A stretch of DNA of 64,000 bases from CAVWXT01 sp963759115. Its GTDB lineage: Bacteria; Planctomycetota; Planctomycetia; Pirellulales; Thermoguttaceae. Shown here piece after piece: positions 38,214 to 50,411 of this stretch; the stretch's first letter is position 1, and the number at the start of each line of letters is the position of its first letter. The position numbers and the translations under genes were made by a program. The DNA lies in contig CAVWXT010000006.1 of NCBI GenBank assembly GCA_963759115.1, forward strand, positions 1,674,001-1,738,000, read 5' to 3'. Under the pieces are notes generated by a model, which saw only the letters and a list, made by a program, of their open reading frames with translations, did no database searches and had not been told where the DNA came from.

Positions 38214-38217
<4 letters not shown>
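37204..38217 (-). CDS. Dihydroorotate dehydrogenase-like flavoprotein, frameshifted
   Basis: About 337 residues joined. It starts MSVDLSTTYLGLKLKNPLVI and holds an FMN-barrel (PreA/DHODH-like): RYAKMMQDAGADALELNIYF, SISIPLAVKV-like strand, KASLAATGGIHDAADLLKAL, ending SRENCPDPAAFQRGNYMKTL. The catalytic Cys/Ser is not certain because of frameshifts near 38150, 37710, 37570, 37450 and 37340. The ATG overlaps the stop of the POR gene (ATGA). DHODH-like proteins are often found beside pyruvate:ferredoxin oxidoreductase, and their substrate there is unknown. Confidence 0.85.
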
Positions 38218-41998
<3,781 letters not shown>

Positions 41999-42234
41999 GG
42001 GTGGTCTCCTGCATCAAGAGAAACTTGCTGCTGGTATTTCGGTAGGGCGGCCGTGCATGTCTCTCGGCCGTGAGGAATCCAGTAGCCTACCGCGCGAGCA
42101 GCTTCCCCGCAATGCACACGGATGGGGGGCCGGCTGTTGCCCTTGTGTCGGACGGGTATAATACATCGGTCAAGGCCACGGCTGCCGTCTAACAGCCGTA
42201 GCGAGGGCGCTGTGTGTGATGGAGGGTCATAACG

Positions 42235-42669
42235 ATGGAGACCGAAACGATGGGCCGGGTGTTGACCGAAGTGACGTTCGAGAACCTGGAGGACGTGTGG
42301 GCTTGCGAGAAGGGGCTGATTTCTTCGGACCAGGTTCGGCGAGTTGTCGTCGGCGATGCGCTGGTGGATACCGGGGCCACCTATTTATCCATCCCCACTC
42401 GTTTGATACGCCAACTGGGGCTCAAGAAGTTCGACACGCGACGCACTAGAACAAGCGCCGGCATCGTCCACGGCAGTCTCTACGGGGTCGTGCAATATAC
42501 GATCCACAACCGCACGGGGAAGCTCGATGTGATGGAGGTGCCCGATGACGTTCCGGTCTTGGTCGGCCAGTTGCCGCTAGAGCAACTCGATTTCGTGGTA
42601 GATCCGCAGAGCCGCTCGCTGATCGGCAACCCAGCCCACGGCGGCGAGTGGATGTACGAACAATATTGA
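42235..42669 (+). CDS. Retroviral-type aspartyl protease-like protein
   Basis: 144 residues with the pepsin/retropepsin motif ALVDTGATYLSIPTRLIRQL (D-T-G-A) and a hydrophobic pair VLVGQLPLEQLDFVVD downstream. Such small single-domain clan AA proteins occur singly in bacteria and probably work as dimers. The start ATG at 42235 (with GGAGGG upstream) gives this length. A TATAAT at 42157-42162 may be its -10, but the -35 is not clear. Confidence 0.72.
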   Translation: METETMGRVLTEVTFENLEDVWACEKGLISSDQVRRVVVGDALVDTGATYLSIPTRLIRQLGLKKFDTRRTRTSAGIVHGSLYGVVQYTIHNRTGKLDVMEVPDDVPVLVGQLPLEQLDFVVDPQSRSLIGNPAHGGEWMYEQY

Positions 42670-42735
42670 CAAGGTGCTGGGTCGCGCCGTTCCTGAGACG
42701 CGACTCGCCACCGGCAAAACCTCAGAGAATCGATC

Positions 42736-43229
42736 ATGACACCTGCCAAGAATCTCATTTGTCAGTCCATTGAGATGGGCCATTTCGTTGCGCGGTCCTA
42801 CGTCGAAGACCTCACCGACGCCGAGTTGCTGCTGCGTTCGACGCCGGGGTCGAATCACATCGCATGGCAGCTTGGCCACTTGATCGGCAGCGTGCGGGGA
42901 ATGCTCCTCGGACTGGGTTGCCAGGCGCCGCGCTTCCCGAGGGCTTTGACGCCGCCTACCATCGCGAGAACCTCCGCATCGGACGACCCGGCCAAGTTCG
43001 CCACCAAGGCACAGTACCTCGCCCTGATGGACCAAATGAAAGCGGCCTCGCTGGCCGCGGTGGAAGCCACGCCCGAGAACAAGCTCGATTCGCCGGGTCC
43101 GGAATCCATCCGCGAGTACGCCCCCCCACGATCGGCGCCGTGCTGATGCTGTTGGGCACCCACTTCTTGATGCACGCCGGTCAGTTCGTGCCGATCCGCC
43201 GCAAACTCGGCAAGCCGCCGCTGTTCTAG
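42736..43229 (+). CDS. DinB-family protein, frameshifted
   Basis: About 164 residues. The N-terminal helix (CQSIEMGHFVARSYVEDLTD) and metal-site region HIAWQLGHLIGSVRGML match DinB-like four-helix bundles, where His residues bind a divalent metal. The middle reads LPEGFDAAYHREN in another frame, so one base shifts near 42910 and another near 42975. A third shift near 43127 leads to the end LLGTHFLMHAGQFVPIRRKL. DinB proteins bind metals and are linked to thiol or damage stress; the reaction is not known here. Confidence 0.78.
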
Positions 43230-43250
43230 GCCAATTGCTGGGAGCGCGGC

Positions 43251-43658
43251 CTACGTCAGCCCGTGTGTGTTGAAGAAGGGGCCGTACTGTTTGTCCACGA
43301 CTCTGATGTGGTGGCGCAGCCAACTGCTCAGGTACGTGAGCACTTCGACCGACAGTCCCAACAGGTTCTTGTCGAATTGCGTCTTGAAATCGCCGACCTT
43401 GGCCACGAAGTCGGCGTGTTCCTGCTTGTGACTCTCGGCGTCGGGATAACCGAACCGGTCAAAATACGTTTCTTCGGTTTTGAAGTGGGTTTCCGCGTAA
43501 CGAAACAGGCGGTTGAGGATCGGACCTAACACCTCTTTTGCCTTCCCTTGAAGCATCGCGTCGTTCAACTCGTTGATCATCGCGACGAGTCTCTCGTGCT
43601 GCCTGTCGATTTCAGCGACGTTGACGCTCAAGCTGTTGTCCCAGTGGATCAATGTCAT
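43251..43658 (-). CDS. Bacteriohemerythrin
   Basis: 135 residues starting MTLIHWDNSLSVNVAEIDRQ, with the hemerythrin iron ligands in H-x3-E (HFKTEETYF), H-x4-H (ESHKQEHADF) and a final H-x-x-x-x-D region (WLRHHIRVVDKQY). It binds O2 at a di-iron site, possibly for sensing or storage. The ATG at 43658 gives the standard start. It faces the DinB gene with ends 22 bases apart, so the genes converge. Confidence 0.93.
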   Translation of the reverse strand: MTLIHWDNSLSVNVAEIDRQHERLVAMINELNDAMLQGKAKEVLGPILNRLFRYAETHFKTEETYFDRFGYPDAESHKQEHADFVAKVGDFKTQFDKNLLGLSVEVLTYLSSWLRHHIRVVDKQYGPFFNTHGLT

Positions 43659-43711
43659 CGGTTTTTTCCTCTTGGCTGCAGAACCGGCGCCTCGTGTTCC
43701 CACTATACCCG

Positions 43712-44770
43712 TTAGCGGCCGGCGGTGCGAGCCGGCTCGCTTCCCTGGAAGAGCTTCTTCTCGACCCAGCCGGCCGCGCCCAAATGCGTCTTGATACCGT
43801 CCTCGGTCAGCCAAACCTTGGCGCCGGCGTCGTCCTTCAAGTACGCATCCCAGAAGGCCGTGGAACACTCGGCGATCAGCCGCTGAAACGTGCCGTCGCG
43901 GGCGGAGTTGCCCGTATACATCAAGTGATCGGCGCCGTAGAAGGTGACCAGGTATTGATCGGCGCCCGCGGCATGGTCGAACGGCAGGCGCCGTTGTGAC
44001 GCCCGAGTGGTGGCGACTATGCTATTGTCGGCCGTACCGGTGACGTGCAAACAGGGTCGCGAAACGTCGCTATAGGCCACGTCCAGGGGGACTTGTCCAA
44101 GCGGTACGGGAGTGCTCATGGCCACCACCGCTTTCACCCGCGGCTCGGCAAAGGCGATTTGTCCCGGCAGCACCTGGCCGGCCAGGGCCATCGCCGTCTG
44201 GGCGCCGAAATCGTGTCCCGACACTCCGATGCGATCCAAGTCGAGGCGATCGCCGACGGGCGAGCCATCCTGATGCAACCGTTCGAGCTGATCAATGACG
44301 AAGATGATGTCCAAGGGGCGGTTGCGAATGTTCTGCGGGTCATAGAACTCTCGCTGCAACTCCTTCCGCGGCCGCAGGCTCCCTTGCCTCGCATCGTTGT
44401 CGCTTCCCTTGTGCTGCACGTGGACCGCCACGTAGCCGCAGCTTGCCCAATGGCGGCCGAGATAAGCGCAGTCGTCGCGCGAGCGTCCCAGCCCGGTCGA
44501 GAACACGATCACGGGGAATCGCTCGGAACTGTTGCCGGGATAATAGATTCGTGCCGGCACGGTGCGGCCACGCTGCGAATCGAACCAGGCAAAGTCGGCC
44601 ACGGAGACGGAGTAGCGTGTGGGCCAGGCATCCGGCGCGGCAGAGCCGTGCGCGGTCGAGCCACGATACGCCCCGATGGCGTATGATTCGGCTAACGCCC
44701 GCGGGGCTTGAGTTGCCACGACGGACAGGGCCAGGAGCACGGCGACGATCAAAGCCAATCGGGATTTCAT
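43712..44770 (-). CDS. Exported alpha/beta hydrolase with Asp at the nucleophile position
   Basis: 352 residues with a signal peptide (MKSRLALIVAVLLALSVVAT). The fold has the PAF-acetylhydrolase/dienelactone-hydrolase pattern: FPVIVFSTGLGRSRDDCAYL, then GVSGHDFGAQTAMALAG, and AYLKDDA near the end. The nucleophile elbow is G-H-D-F-G, with Asp (codon GAT) in place of the usual Ser. Dehalogenases and epoxide hydrolases use such an Asp, but this family normally does not. The substrate is unknown. Confidence 0.8.
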   Translation of the reverse strand: MKSRLALIVAVLLALSVVATQAPRALAESYAIGAYRGSTAHGSAAPDAWPTRYSVSVADFAWFDSQRGRTVPARIYYPGNSSERFPVIVFSTGLGRSRDDCAYLGRHWASCGYVAVHVQHKGSDNDARQGSLRPRKELQREFYDPQNIRNRPLDIIFVIDQLERLHQDGSPVGDRLDLDRIGVSGHDFGAQTAMALAGQVLPGQIAFAEPRVKAVVAMSTPVPLGQVPLDVAYSDVSRPCLHVTGTADNSIVATTRASQRRLPFDHAAGADQYLVTFYGADHLMYTGNSARDGTFQRLIAECSTAFWDAYLKDDAGAKVWLTEDGIKTHLGAAGWVEKKLFQGSEPARTAGR

Positions 44771-45135
44771 GGCAGTGTTTACTTGGCGGGTGTGGCTGCC
44801 GGCTGGCGGCAGAGGTGTACGACCTGCAATGAATTCGGCATCTTGCCCCGGCATGAGCACGCGAAAAGTGCCCAGTCGTTACGAGCTCATCCCCACGCCG
44901 GCGGGTCGAGGGGGCGCGCCGGCAATATCGGCATAGTTTGCGCACGCCCGAAATTCCGCCACGGACCACCACGCGCCTCTTATACCGCGTGTGCGTATTC
45001 CCATTGCGGCAGTCCCTACGCACTATTGTGGTGGCGTTTGCCTATCTTACACGCGATAGGTAGACTGATCTTGTGGAGTCGTTCATCTGCGAACGGTACT
45101 TGATCTCTACGGCCTCTATAAACCAGAAAGCGGCG
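44771..45135. other. Intergenic region between divergent genes
   Basis: About 365 bases between the hydrolase and the kinase gene. I see no convincing gene. It should hold both promoters. Confidence 0.4.
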
Positions 45136-46339
45136 ATGGCAGTCAGCACGGCGGACGAGTTCTTTGCAGTCGTCGAGAAGAGCGGGCTGCTGACGCCCGC
45201 CCAGTTGCGCACGCCCGCGGCACGGCCGATCGCACCGACAACGCCCAGGCGACGGCTTGGAGGCTGGTAAGCCAAGAGCTGATCTCCCGCTGGCAGGCCG
45301 CCCAGTTGCTGGCGGGTGCAGGGCCTTCCATCTCGGCAAGTACCGTCTGCTCGAACCGCTCGGCCGGGGCGGCATGGGGAGCGTGTTTCTGGGCCGGCAC
45401 GTGACGATGAACCGCCGCGTCGCGTTGAAGGTCCTCTCCCGCCAGGCCGCCTACGATCCCAAGTCGATGGAGCGGCTGCTGGCCGAAGCCCGCGCCGTCG
45501 CCTCCCTCGATCACCCGAACATTGTTCAGGCGTATAGCGTCGACAACGACGGCGATCACTACTACTTCGTAATGGAATACGTCGAAGGCATCGACCTCGA
45601 GCGGTTGGTGCAGACCGAAGGGCCACTGGAGGATCATCGCGCGTTGGATTACATCCGTCAGGCCGCCGATGGCTTGGACCATGCCCACCAGAGGAACCTG
45701 GTGCACGGCGACGTCAAGCCGTCGAATCTGCTGGTCAACCTGCACGGGGTGATCAAGATTTTGGACTTGGGCCTGGCCCGTTTCACCGGCGACGATGAAC
45801 TGGGAGCCGGCGGCTCCGACCAGGCGATCTTGGGTTCCGTCGATTACCTCGCCCCGGAGCAGGCGATCGAGAGTCCCGACCGAGACCATCGTGTCGACAT
45901 CTATTCGTTGGGATGCACGCTCTACTTCCTGCTGACCGGTCATCCGCCGTTTCCCCAGGGGTCGTTGCCGGAGCGAATCCTCAAGCACCAGACCGAGGAG
46001 CCGCCGGACCTGCGTGCCGAGCAGCCGGGGGTCCCTGCCAAATTAGCCGCCGTCTGCCGGAAGATGATGGCGAAGACGCCGGAAGACCGCTATGCTTCGG
46101 CGGCCGAGGTGAGCCAAGTGCTGGGCGAGCTTGAGGCGACGTTGCCGGCGCGCCCGCGTGCCGTCGCGGTTCCGATGGTGAAGCTCCTCGATGAGTTGGC
46201 GGCAGACGAGGCTCGCGTGCCCAGGGCCGCGGCAAAGCCGAGGTCCACGTTGCGGCGCCACATTGGCCTGATCGTGCTCGTCCTGCTCATGTTGGTCGAA
46301 CTTCTGGCGTTCCTGATCGTCTGGCGTTCCTCATCGTAA
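45136..46339 (+). CDS. Serine/threonine protein kinase (Hanks type), frameshifted
   Basis: About 399 residues. N-terminal segment (45136-45310) reads STADEFFAVVEKSGLLTPAQ and, in another frame, TAWRLVSQELISRWQAAQLL; shifts lie near 45215 and 45318. The kinase domain then has GRGGMGSVFLGRHVTMNRRV (glycine loop), ALKVL (Lys), YLAPEQAI (APE), with LVHGDVKPSNLLV in place of HRD and ILDLGLAR in place of DFG. A C-terminal membrane helix (HIGLIVLVLLMLVELLAFLI) follows a linker. Membrane-bound eukaryote-like kinase; the target is unknown. Confidence 0.9.
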
Positions 46340-46449
46340 CGTTGGGGCGGGGAGAGACGCCGTGAAAAGAAACAGGGCCGGCCCACCACCAACGGTTTCC
46401 GTTTCCGCAGCGAAACCTCGACGCGTTGCCGGAGGGGAGGCGACGGCCT

Positions 46450-47925
46450 TCACTTCAGATGGAGCCGACGGATCGAGGCCAGGGTGCGCAGGGCCGGTTT
46501 CGCGTGGCGACGGACGTCGAACAGGCCGCCGTGCGGAAAGTCGTGCGGCGCGCTGTCGCGGAGTTGGTTCCACAGAACGCCCCGCACCATCAGCTTGGCC
46601 AGCGAAAGCGGTACGCACCGGGCGACCCAAGCTTGCTGGGCCGCCGGGGTCCAACTGCCCGACAACACGGCCGCCGGATGATGTGCCAGGGGGTCCTCGT
46701 GATCGGCGCTGGGCGCCGACAGCGACAGCCACAGCGGCAGCCCGAACGAGCTCCACGCATCCAGGAGGCGGTTGAACTCCAAGGAATGGCGCAGCAGCGT
46801 TCCGCCGGGAGAATAACCGACGTTCATCTCCATCATCAGGCCCGATAAACCCGAGCCGGCTCGCATCAAAGCGTCGGCAAAGTGCAGCGGAGGGAAGTCC
46901 GACTCCTGCTGCCGCATGTACTCCGCCCAGGGTTGATCGAATGATACCAGCACCGGCGTGTCGGGGTCGAGCGATCGGACGAGCTCGACGATGTGGGCAA
47001 CGAGTCGCAGGCGTTCCTGTTCGGAGAGCGACAGCACTTCGGCCGTGTTGACGCGGCCGGCGCAGATCCAATAATCGACGCTGCCGCGATACCGCTCGAC
47101 GGCCCCGCGAACAAACGCCAACACCGAGTCCAGCAGATTGTCAAAATCGTCCTCGAAAAGATAGAGCCAGTCGGGCAAGGCCTGCGGATCCAGCATCAGC
47201 AGAGGTCCGGCCAGGACCTTCAGCCCGTGTGCGCGGCACCATTTGATCTGCTTGTCGCTGACGCTCCAGGAAGAGCTGCCCTCGGTGGTTTCGACGTCGC
47301 GCCAGCAGATCGGCGTCTCCGCGGCGTTGAAGGTGAGGAGGAACTTTCGGGCGACGTGGTTGTCCAACAGCGTGGCGCCGAGATTCGCGCCCAGGAAACT
47401 GGCCAATTTGCCCTCGTTGCGGCGACGGATCGCCAGCACCTGTTCGGTGTACGCGGCGGCCAGCAACTCGCCGGCATCCAACGCCGAACGCAGGGCGGAC
47501 TCGGCGCAAGCGGCCGACGCCGGCGGGTCGTCCTGCACGACCGCCGCTCTGGAAAACTGCTTCACCGCCTCCAGAATCTTCGCGGAGACGGCTTCAGGAA
47601 CGGACAGCCCGAGCGACTGCCACTCGAAGAGCTGGTCGCGGGCCTCAACGACCGAGCCGCGGGCGATTTCCAGGGGCAACAGATACGGCTCGGCCCGTTC
47701 CATCAAGCTGCCGGAGGAAAGCGTCAGCCGTCGAAACCCTTCTACGGACCAAGGGACATGGAGGTTGGCTGAATCCGATACCGACCGCTGGAGAATCAGT
47801 TCTCCTCCCTCAACGCTGATTCGGACAGGCCATGATACCCGGTCGATTCCGGACAAATACGCCTGCCGGACCATCTCGTCGGTGATGCGTTCCGTCGGAA
47901 AGACACGAAATCGCATCAAACCCAT
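46450..47925 (-). CDS. GH10-like protein (endo-xylanase fold) with doubtful catalysis
   Basis: 491 residues, intact. The second half shows a barrel like that of GH10 xylanases: WSVSDKQIKWCRAHGLKVLA, WLYLFEDDFDNLLDSVLAFV, VDYWICAGRVNTAEVLSLSE, LSGLMMEMNVGYSPGGTLLR. The nucleophile-side Glu is present (MEMNV), but the acid/base position (VVNE in GH10) reads GRVN, with no Glu. Planctomycete relatives of this kind exist. It may bind or process sugars differently, or not be an enzyme. The N-terminal 200 residues are a separate beta-rich domain. Confidence 0.78.
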   Translation of the reverse strand: MGLMRFRVFPTERITDEMVRQAYLSGIDRVSWPVRISVEGGELILQRSVSDSANLHVPWSVEGFRRLTLSSGSLMERAEPYLLPLEIARGSVVEARDQLFEWQSLGLSVPEAVSAKILEAVKQFSRAAVVQDDPPASAACAESALRSALDAGELLAAAYTEQVLAIRRRNEGKLASFLGANLGATLLDNHVARKFLLTFNAAETPICWRDVETTEGSSSWSVSDKQIKWCRAHGLKVLAGPLLMLDPQALPDWLYLFEDDFDNLLDSVLAFVRGAVERYRGSVDYWICAGRVNTAEVLSLSEQERLRLVAHIVELVRSLDPDTPVLVSFDQPWAEYMRQQESDFPPLHFADALMRAGSGLSGLMMEMNVGYSPGGTLLRHSLEFNRLLDAWSSFGLPLWLSLSAPSADHEDPLAHHPAAVLSGSWTPAAQQAWVARCVPLSLAKLMVRGVLWNQLRDSAPHDFPHGGLFDVRRHAKPALRTLASIRRLHLK

Positions 47926-48146
47926 CGGGTCGGTATCCTAAGCAAGAAAAGCAGGGAAGCCAGCCGCCAGTTTACCCCATACGGGCAAGGGGGGGCAAGT
48001 CGAGGGATCAGGCAACAGCTCCGCAACGGTGCCCATCTAAAGGGTGGGACGGACTTGTCTGTCTGGGCCACCCTTGCTTGTCCGCGCGATTGGTGGTAAC
48101 ATGAGCTTGTGTTGGGTCGCTATTCTCGGATGGGAGGGGACTTGCC

Positions 48147-48641
48147 ATGAAGATGCTGGGACTGTTGGCGACGGCGATGGCCGCCCTGGTATTCGTGTTC
48201 ACATTAGGCACGGTTAGCAGCGGGGCCTCGGCCAGGCCCGGCGGCGGAACGAAGGCGGCGAAAGCGGAAGCTTTTTGCGTCGTGCAGATTGGCAAAGATG
48301 CGACCGATACCAGCGATATCAGGGCCGTCGCGAAGTCGCAATTGAAAACCCTGGAAAAGACCATCAAAGACGAGGACACCCAGAATAAAAAGGCTTACGA
48401 CGACGCCAAGAAGAACGCCAGCAAGAGCAAGAGCAAAAGCAAGAGCAAGGCCGACTCGGGCGACCCGGACGCGCCGCCCGCCAACGTGGGCCAGCATACC
48501 GTCGATTTGAGCCAACCGCCGCCGGTCAAACGCAAGTTTATCCTCCTCAAGGAGTGCAAGTCCAAGGAGGATGCCGATGAGTTGGTGGAGAAGTACCGGC
48601 GCGATGGAGTGCCAGATAAGAAGAAATCGGCCGCCTCGTAA
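48147..48641 (+). CDS. Small exported hypothetical protein
   Basis: 164 residues with a signal peptide (MKMLGLLATAMAALVFVFTL). The middle is a charged, low-complexity stretch (KKNASKSKSKSKSKAD) and a proline segment before PPPVKRKFILLKECKSKEDA. I do not recognise a family. It ends 48 bases ahead of the cold-shock-like gene. Confidence 0.65.
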   Translation: MKMLGLLATAMAALVFVFTLGTVSSGASARPGGGTKAAKAEAFCVVQIGKDATDTSDIRAVAKSQLKTLEKTIKDEDTQNKKAYDDAKKNASKSKSKSKSKADSGDPDAPPANVGQHTVDLSQPPPVKRKFILLKECKSKEDADELVEKYRRDGVPDKKKSAAS

Positions 48642-48688
48642 GCAGGCGCCGAGGAGTGTGTTCGTTCGTTTCGTGAGGAGTGGATGCG

Positions 48689-48904
48689 ATGCCGCAAGGT
48701 ACCATTAAGAAACTCGTCTCGGACCGTGGCTTCGGGTTCATCTCGGCGGCCACCGGAGACATCTTCTTCCATCACACGGTGGTGGCCGACAACAAGTTCG
48801 ATGAACTCAAGGAAGGCCAGGCCGTCACCTATGAGATCGCCACCGGCCCCGATGCCCGCGGGCGGGATAAAGGGCCACGAGCGGTCTCCGTCGCTCCGGC
48901 CTGA
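48689..48904 (+). CDS. Cold-shock-domain protein
   Basis: 71 residues starting MPQGTIKKLVSDRGFGFISA, with the RNP1-like GFGFI motif and IFFHHTVV (RNP2-like). These small beta-barrels bind single-stranded RNA/DNA. GAGGAG stands 10 bases before the ATG at 48689. A GTG nine bases upstream is in frame. Confidence 0.9.
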   Translation: MPQGTIKKLVSDRGFGFISAATGDIFFHHTVVADNKFDELKEGQAVTYEIATGPDARGRDKGPRAVSVAPA

Positions 48905-49312
48905 TCTTTCCCCGGCGGGCGTCGAGCCACAACACCCATCGTCCCCGCGGGGACTATGTAGCGTTGCATCTGCGCGCTCTGCGGCATCTCGCATTGTGTG
49001 AGCCAAATCAGGCTGCCTGGGGGTGTGCCGTGCCTTGGTTCTTCGTGACCACCCGTGCATGCGAGGCGCTCTGTTTCACCGTAGAGTGGATTTGATCCCG
49101 CTCGAACGGAATCGACTCCGTTCTACGAGGTTGCTCTCAGGCTGTCACTCGCACCCGCAAGTCTTCTCTAGCTTACCCAGCCAGAACCCTCCAAAAACTT
49201 CCCGCAGGCCAACCCTCTGCTTTGGCCGATGAAGTGGATGGAAGCCCGTGCGCACCGGTGCGCGGCGAACGCCCATGCGCGGCCGGAGTGCCATCCTTTC
49301 CAGGGGGGGAAC
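48905..49312. other. Intergenic region with a dispersed repeat
   Basis: About 400 bases. No gene is convincing; it contains the repeat at 49081-49129. Confidence 0.4.
49081..49129. repeat. Dispersed palindromic repeat (first copy)
   Basis: GTAGAGTGGATTTGATCCCG followed by CGAACGGAATCGACTCCGTT and CTACGA. A second version lies at 62843-62890. Both contain the dyad GAACGGAAT/ATTCCGTTC (imperfect here), with the same 5' part, so they are copies of one element. Confidence 0.65.
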
Positions 49313-50383
49313 ATGTCAAGACTGTCCGTTTCATTTGCGTGCAGTGTCTTCCTCGCAGTGGGCTGGATTACGGGCGCGGTGGGCCGGGCCGAGGCAATCT
49401 CCGAAGTCTCTGCGAATCGAGTGATTGCTCTGGCCACGCCCAACTCTCAAGAAAAGACCCCCGTGATCTCAAGCGTAGCCCTCGATCCGACCGGAAAACT
49501 GTTGGCGGCCGTCGGCGACGATCACCTGGTGAGGGTGTTTGATGCCCAGAGCGGCCAACTGGTGCATCGTTGGCGGTCGCACACCGACTGGGTCAAGGCC
49601 ACCGCGTTTCGGCCCGATGGCCGGATCTTGGCTACCGCGGGGGCCGATCGTCAGATCCGCCTTTGGGATGCGACCGAGGGATCTCGGTCGTTCGAGCTGA
49701 CCGGGGCAAATCAAGTGGTTTACACCCTCGTCTACAGTCCCGATGGGCGAATGTTGGCGGCGGCGGGATTCGACGACAAGATCAGCGTGTTCGACGCCAA
49801 GTCGGGCCGGCTGCTTCGCGAACTGGCCGCCCCCGGCAGCGACATCCGCGCGATCAGCTTCTCGCCCGATGGTGCTCGGATGGCGGCCGCAGGGCGGGCC
49901 GGACTCGTTCGCATTTGGGAAGCCCCGAGCGGTCGGCCGATTGCCGACGTGCAAGTCTCCTCGCGGCGCATTTGCGCGTTGGCCTATTCGCCCGACGGAA
50001 GACTCTTGGCGGCGGCCGGTCAGCAACGCATCATCCGACTGTTGGATGCGTCATCGAGCAAGCCGCTGGCCGATCTGCCCGAACGGCCCGGCGAGGTGTT
50101 GGCGCTGTGCTTCTGCGGGCCCGACACGCTGGCCTCCGCTGGCAGCGGCAACGTGATCCACGTCTGGGACGTGGCTGCGCGCCAGGAGCGATCCCGCTTG
50201 CTGGGTCATACCGGTTCGGTCACGACGCTGGCCTTCGACGGTCGTGCCGCAACGCTGATTTCCGGCAGCTACGATACCACAGTTCGTCTGTGGGAACTCA
50301 AATCTCAGAATGAAGAGAAGGTCACGCGGACTCAAGACAAAGAGAAGATATCGCAGCGGGTCGCTCCGCCGCGGACCGAGTAG
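49313..50383 (+). CDS. WD40-repeat protein, exported
   Basis: 356 residues starting at ATG 49313 with AGGGGGGGA upstream. A signal peptide (MSRLSVSFACSVFLAVGWIT) precedes about seven WD blades, each like LVYSPDGRMLAAAGFDDKIS followed by VFDAKSGRLL. The blades form a propeller that binds proteins. The large surface protein starts 28 bases further on, so the two may be one operon. Confidence 0.85.
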   Translation: MSRLSVSFACSVFLAVGWITGAVGRAEAISEVSANRVIALATPNSQEKTPVISSVALDPTGKLLAAVGDDHLVRVFDAQSGQLVHRWRSHTDWVKATAFRPDGRILATAGADRQIRLWDATEGSRSFELTGANQVVYTLVYSPDGRMLAAAGFDDKISVFDAKSGRLLRELAAPGSDIRAISFSPDGARMAAAGRAGLVRIWEAPSGRPIADVQVSSRRICALAYSPDGRLLAAAGQQRIIRLLDASSSKPLADLPERPGEVLALCFCGPDTLASAGSGNVIHVWDVAARQERSRLLGHTGSVTTLAFDGRAATLISGSYDTTVRLWELKSQNEEKVTRTQDKEKISQRVAPPRTE

Positions 50384-50411
50384 CCACAACGAAATCAACA
50401 CGGAGGTTGAC

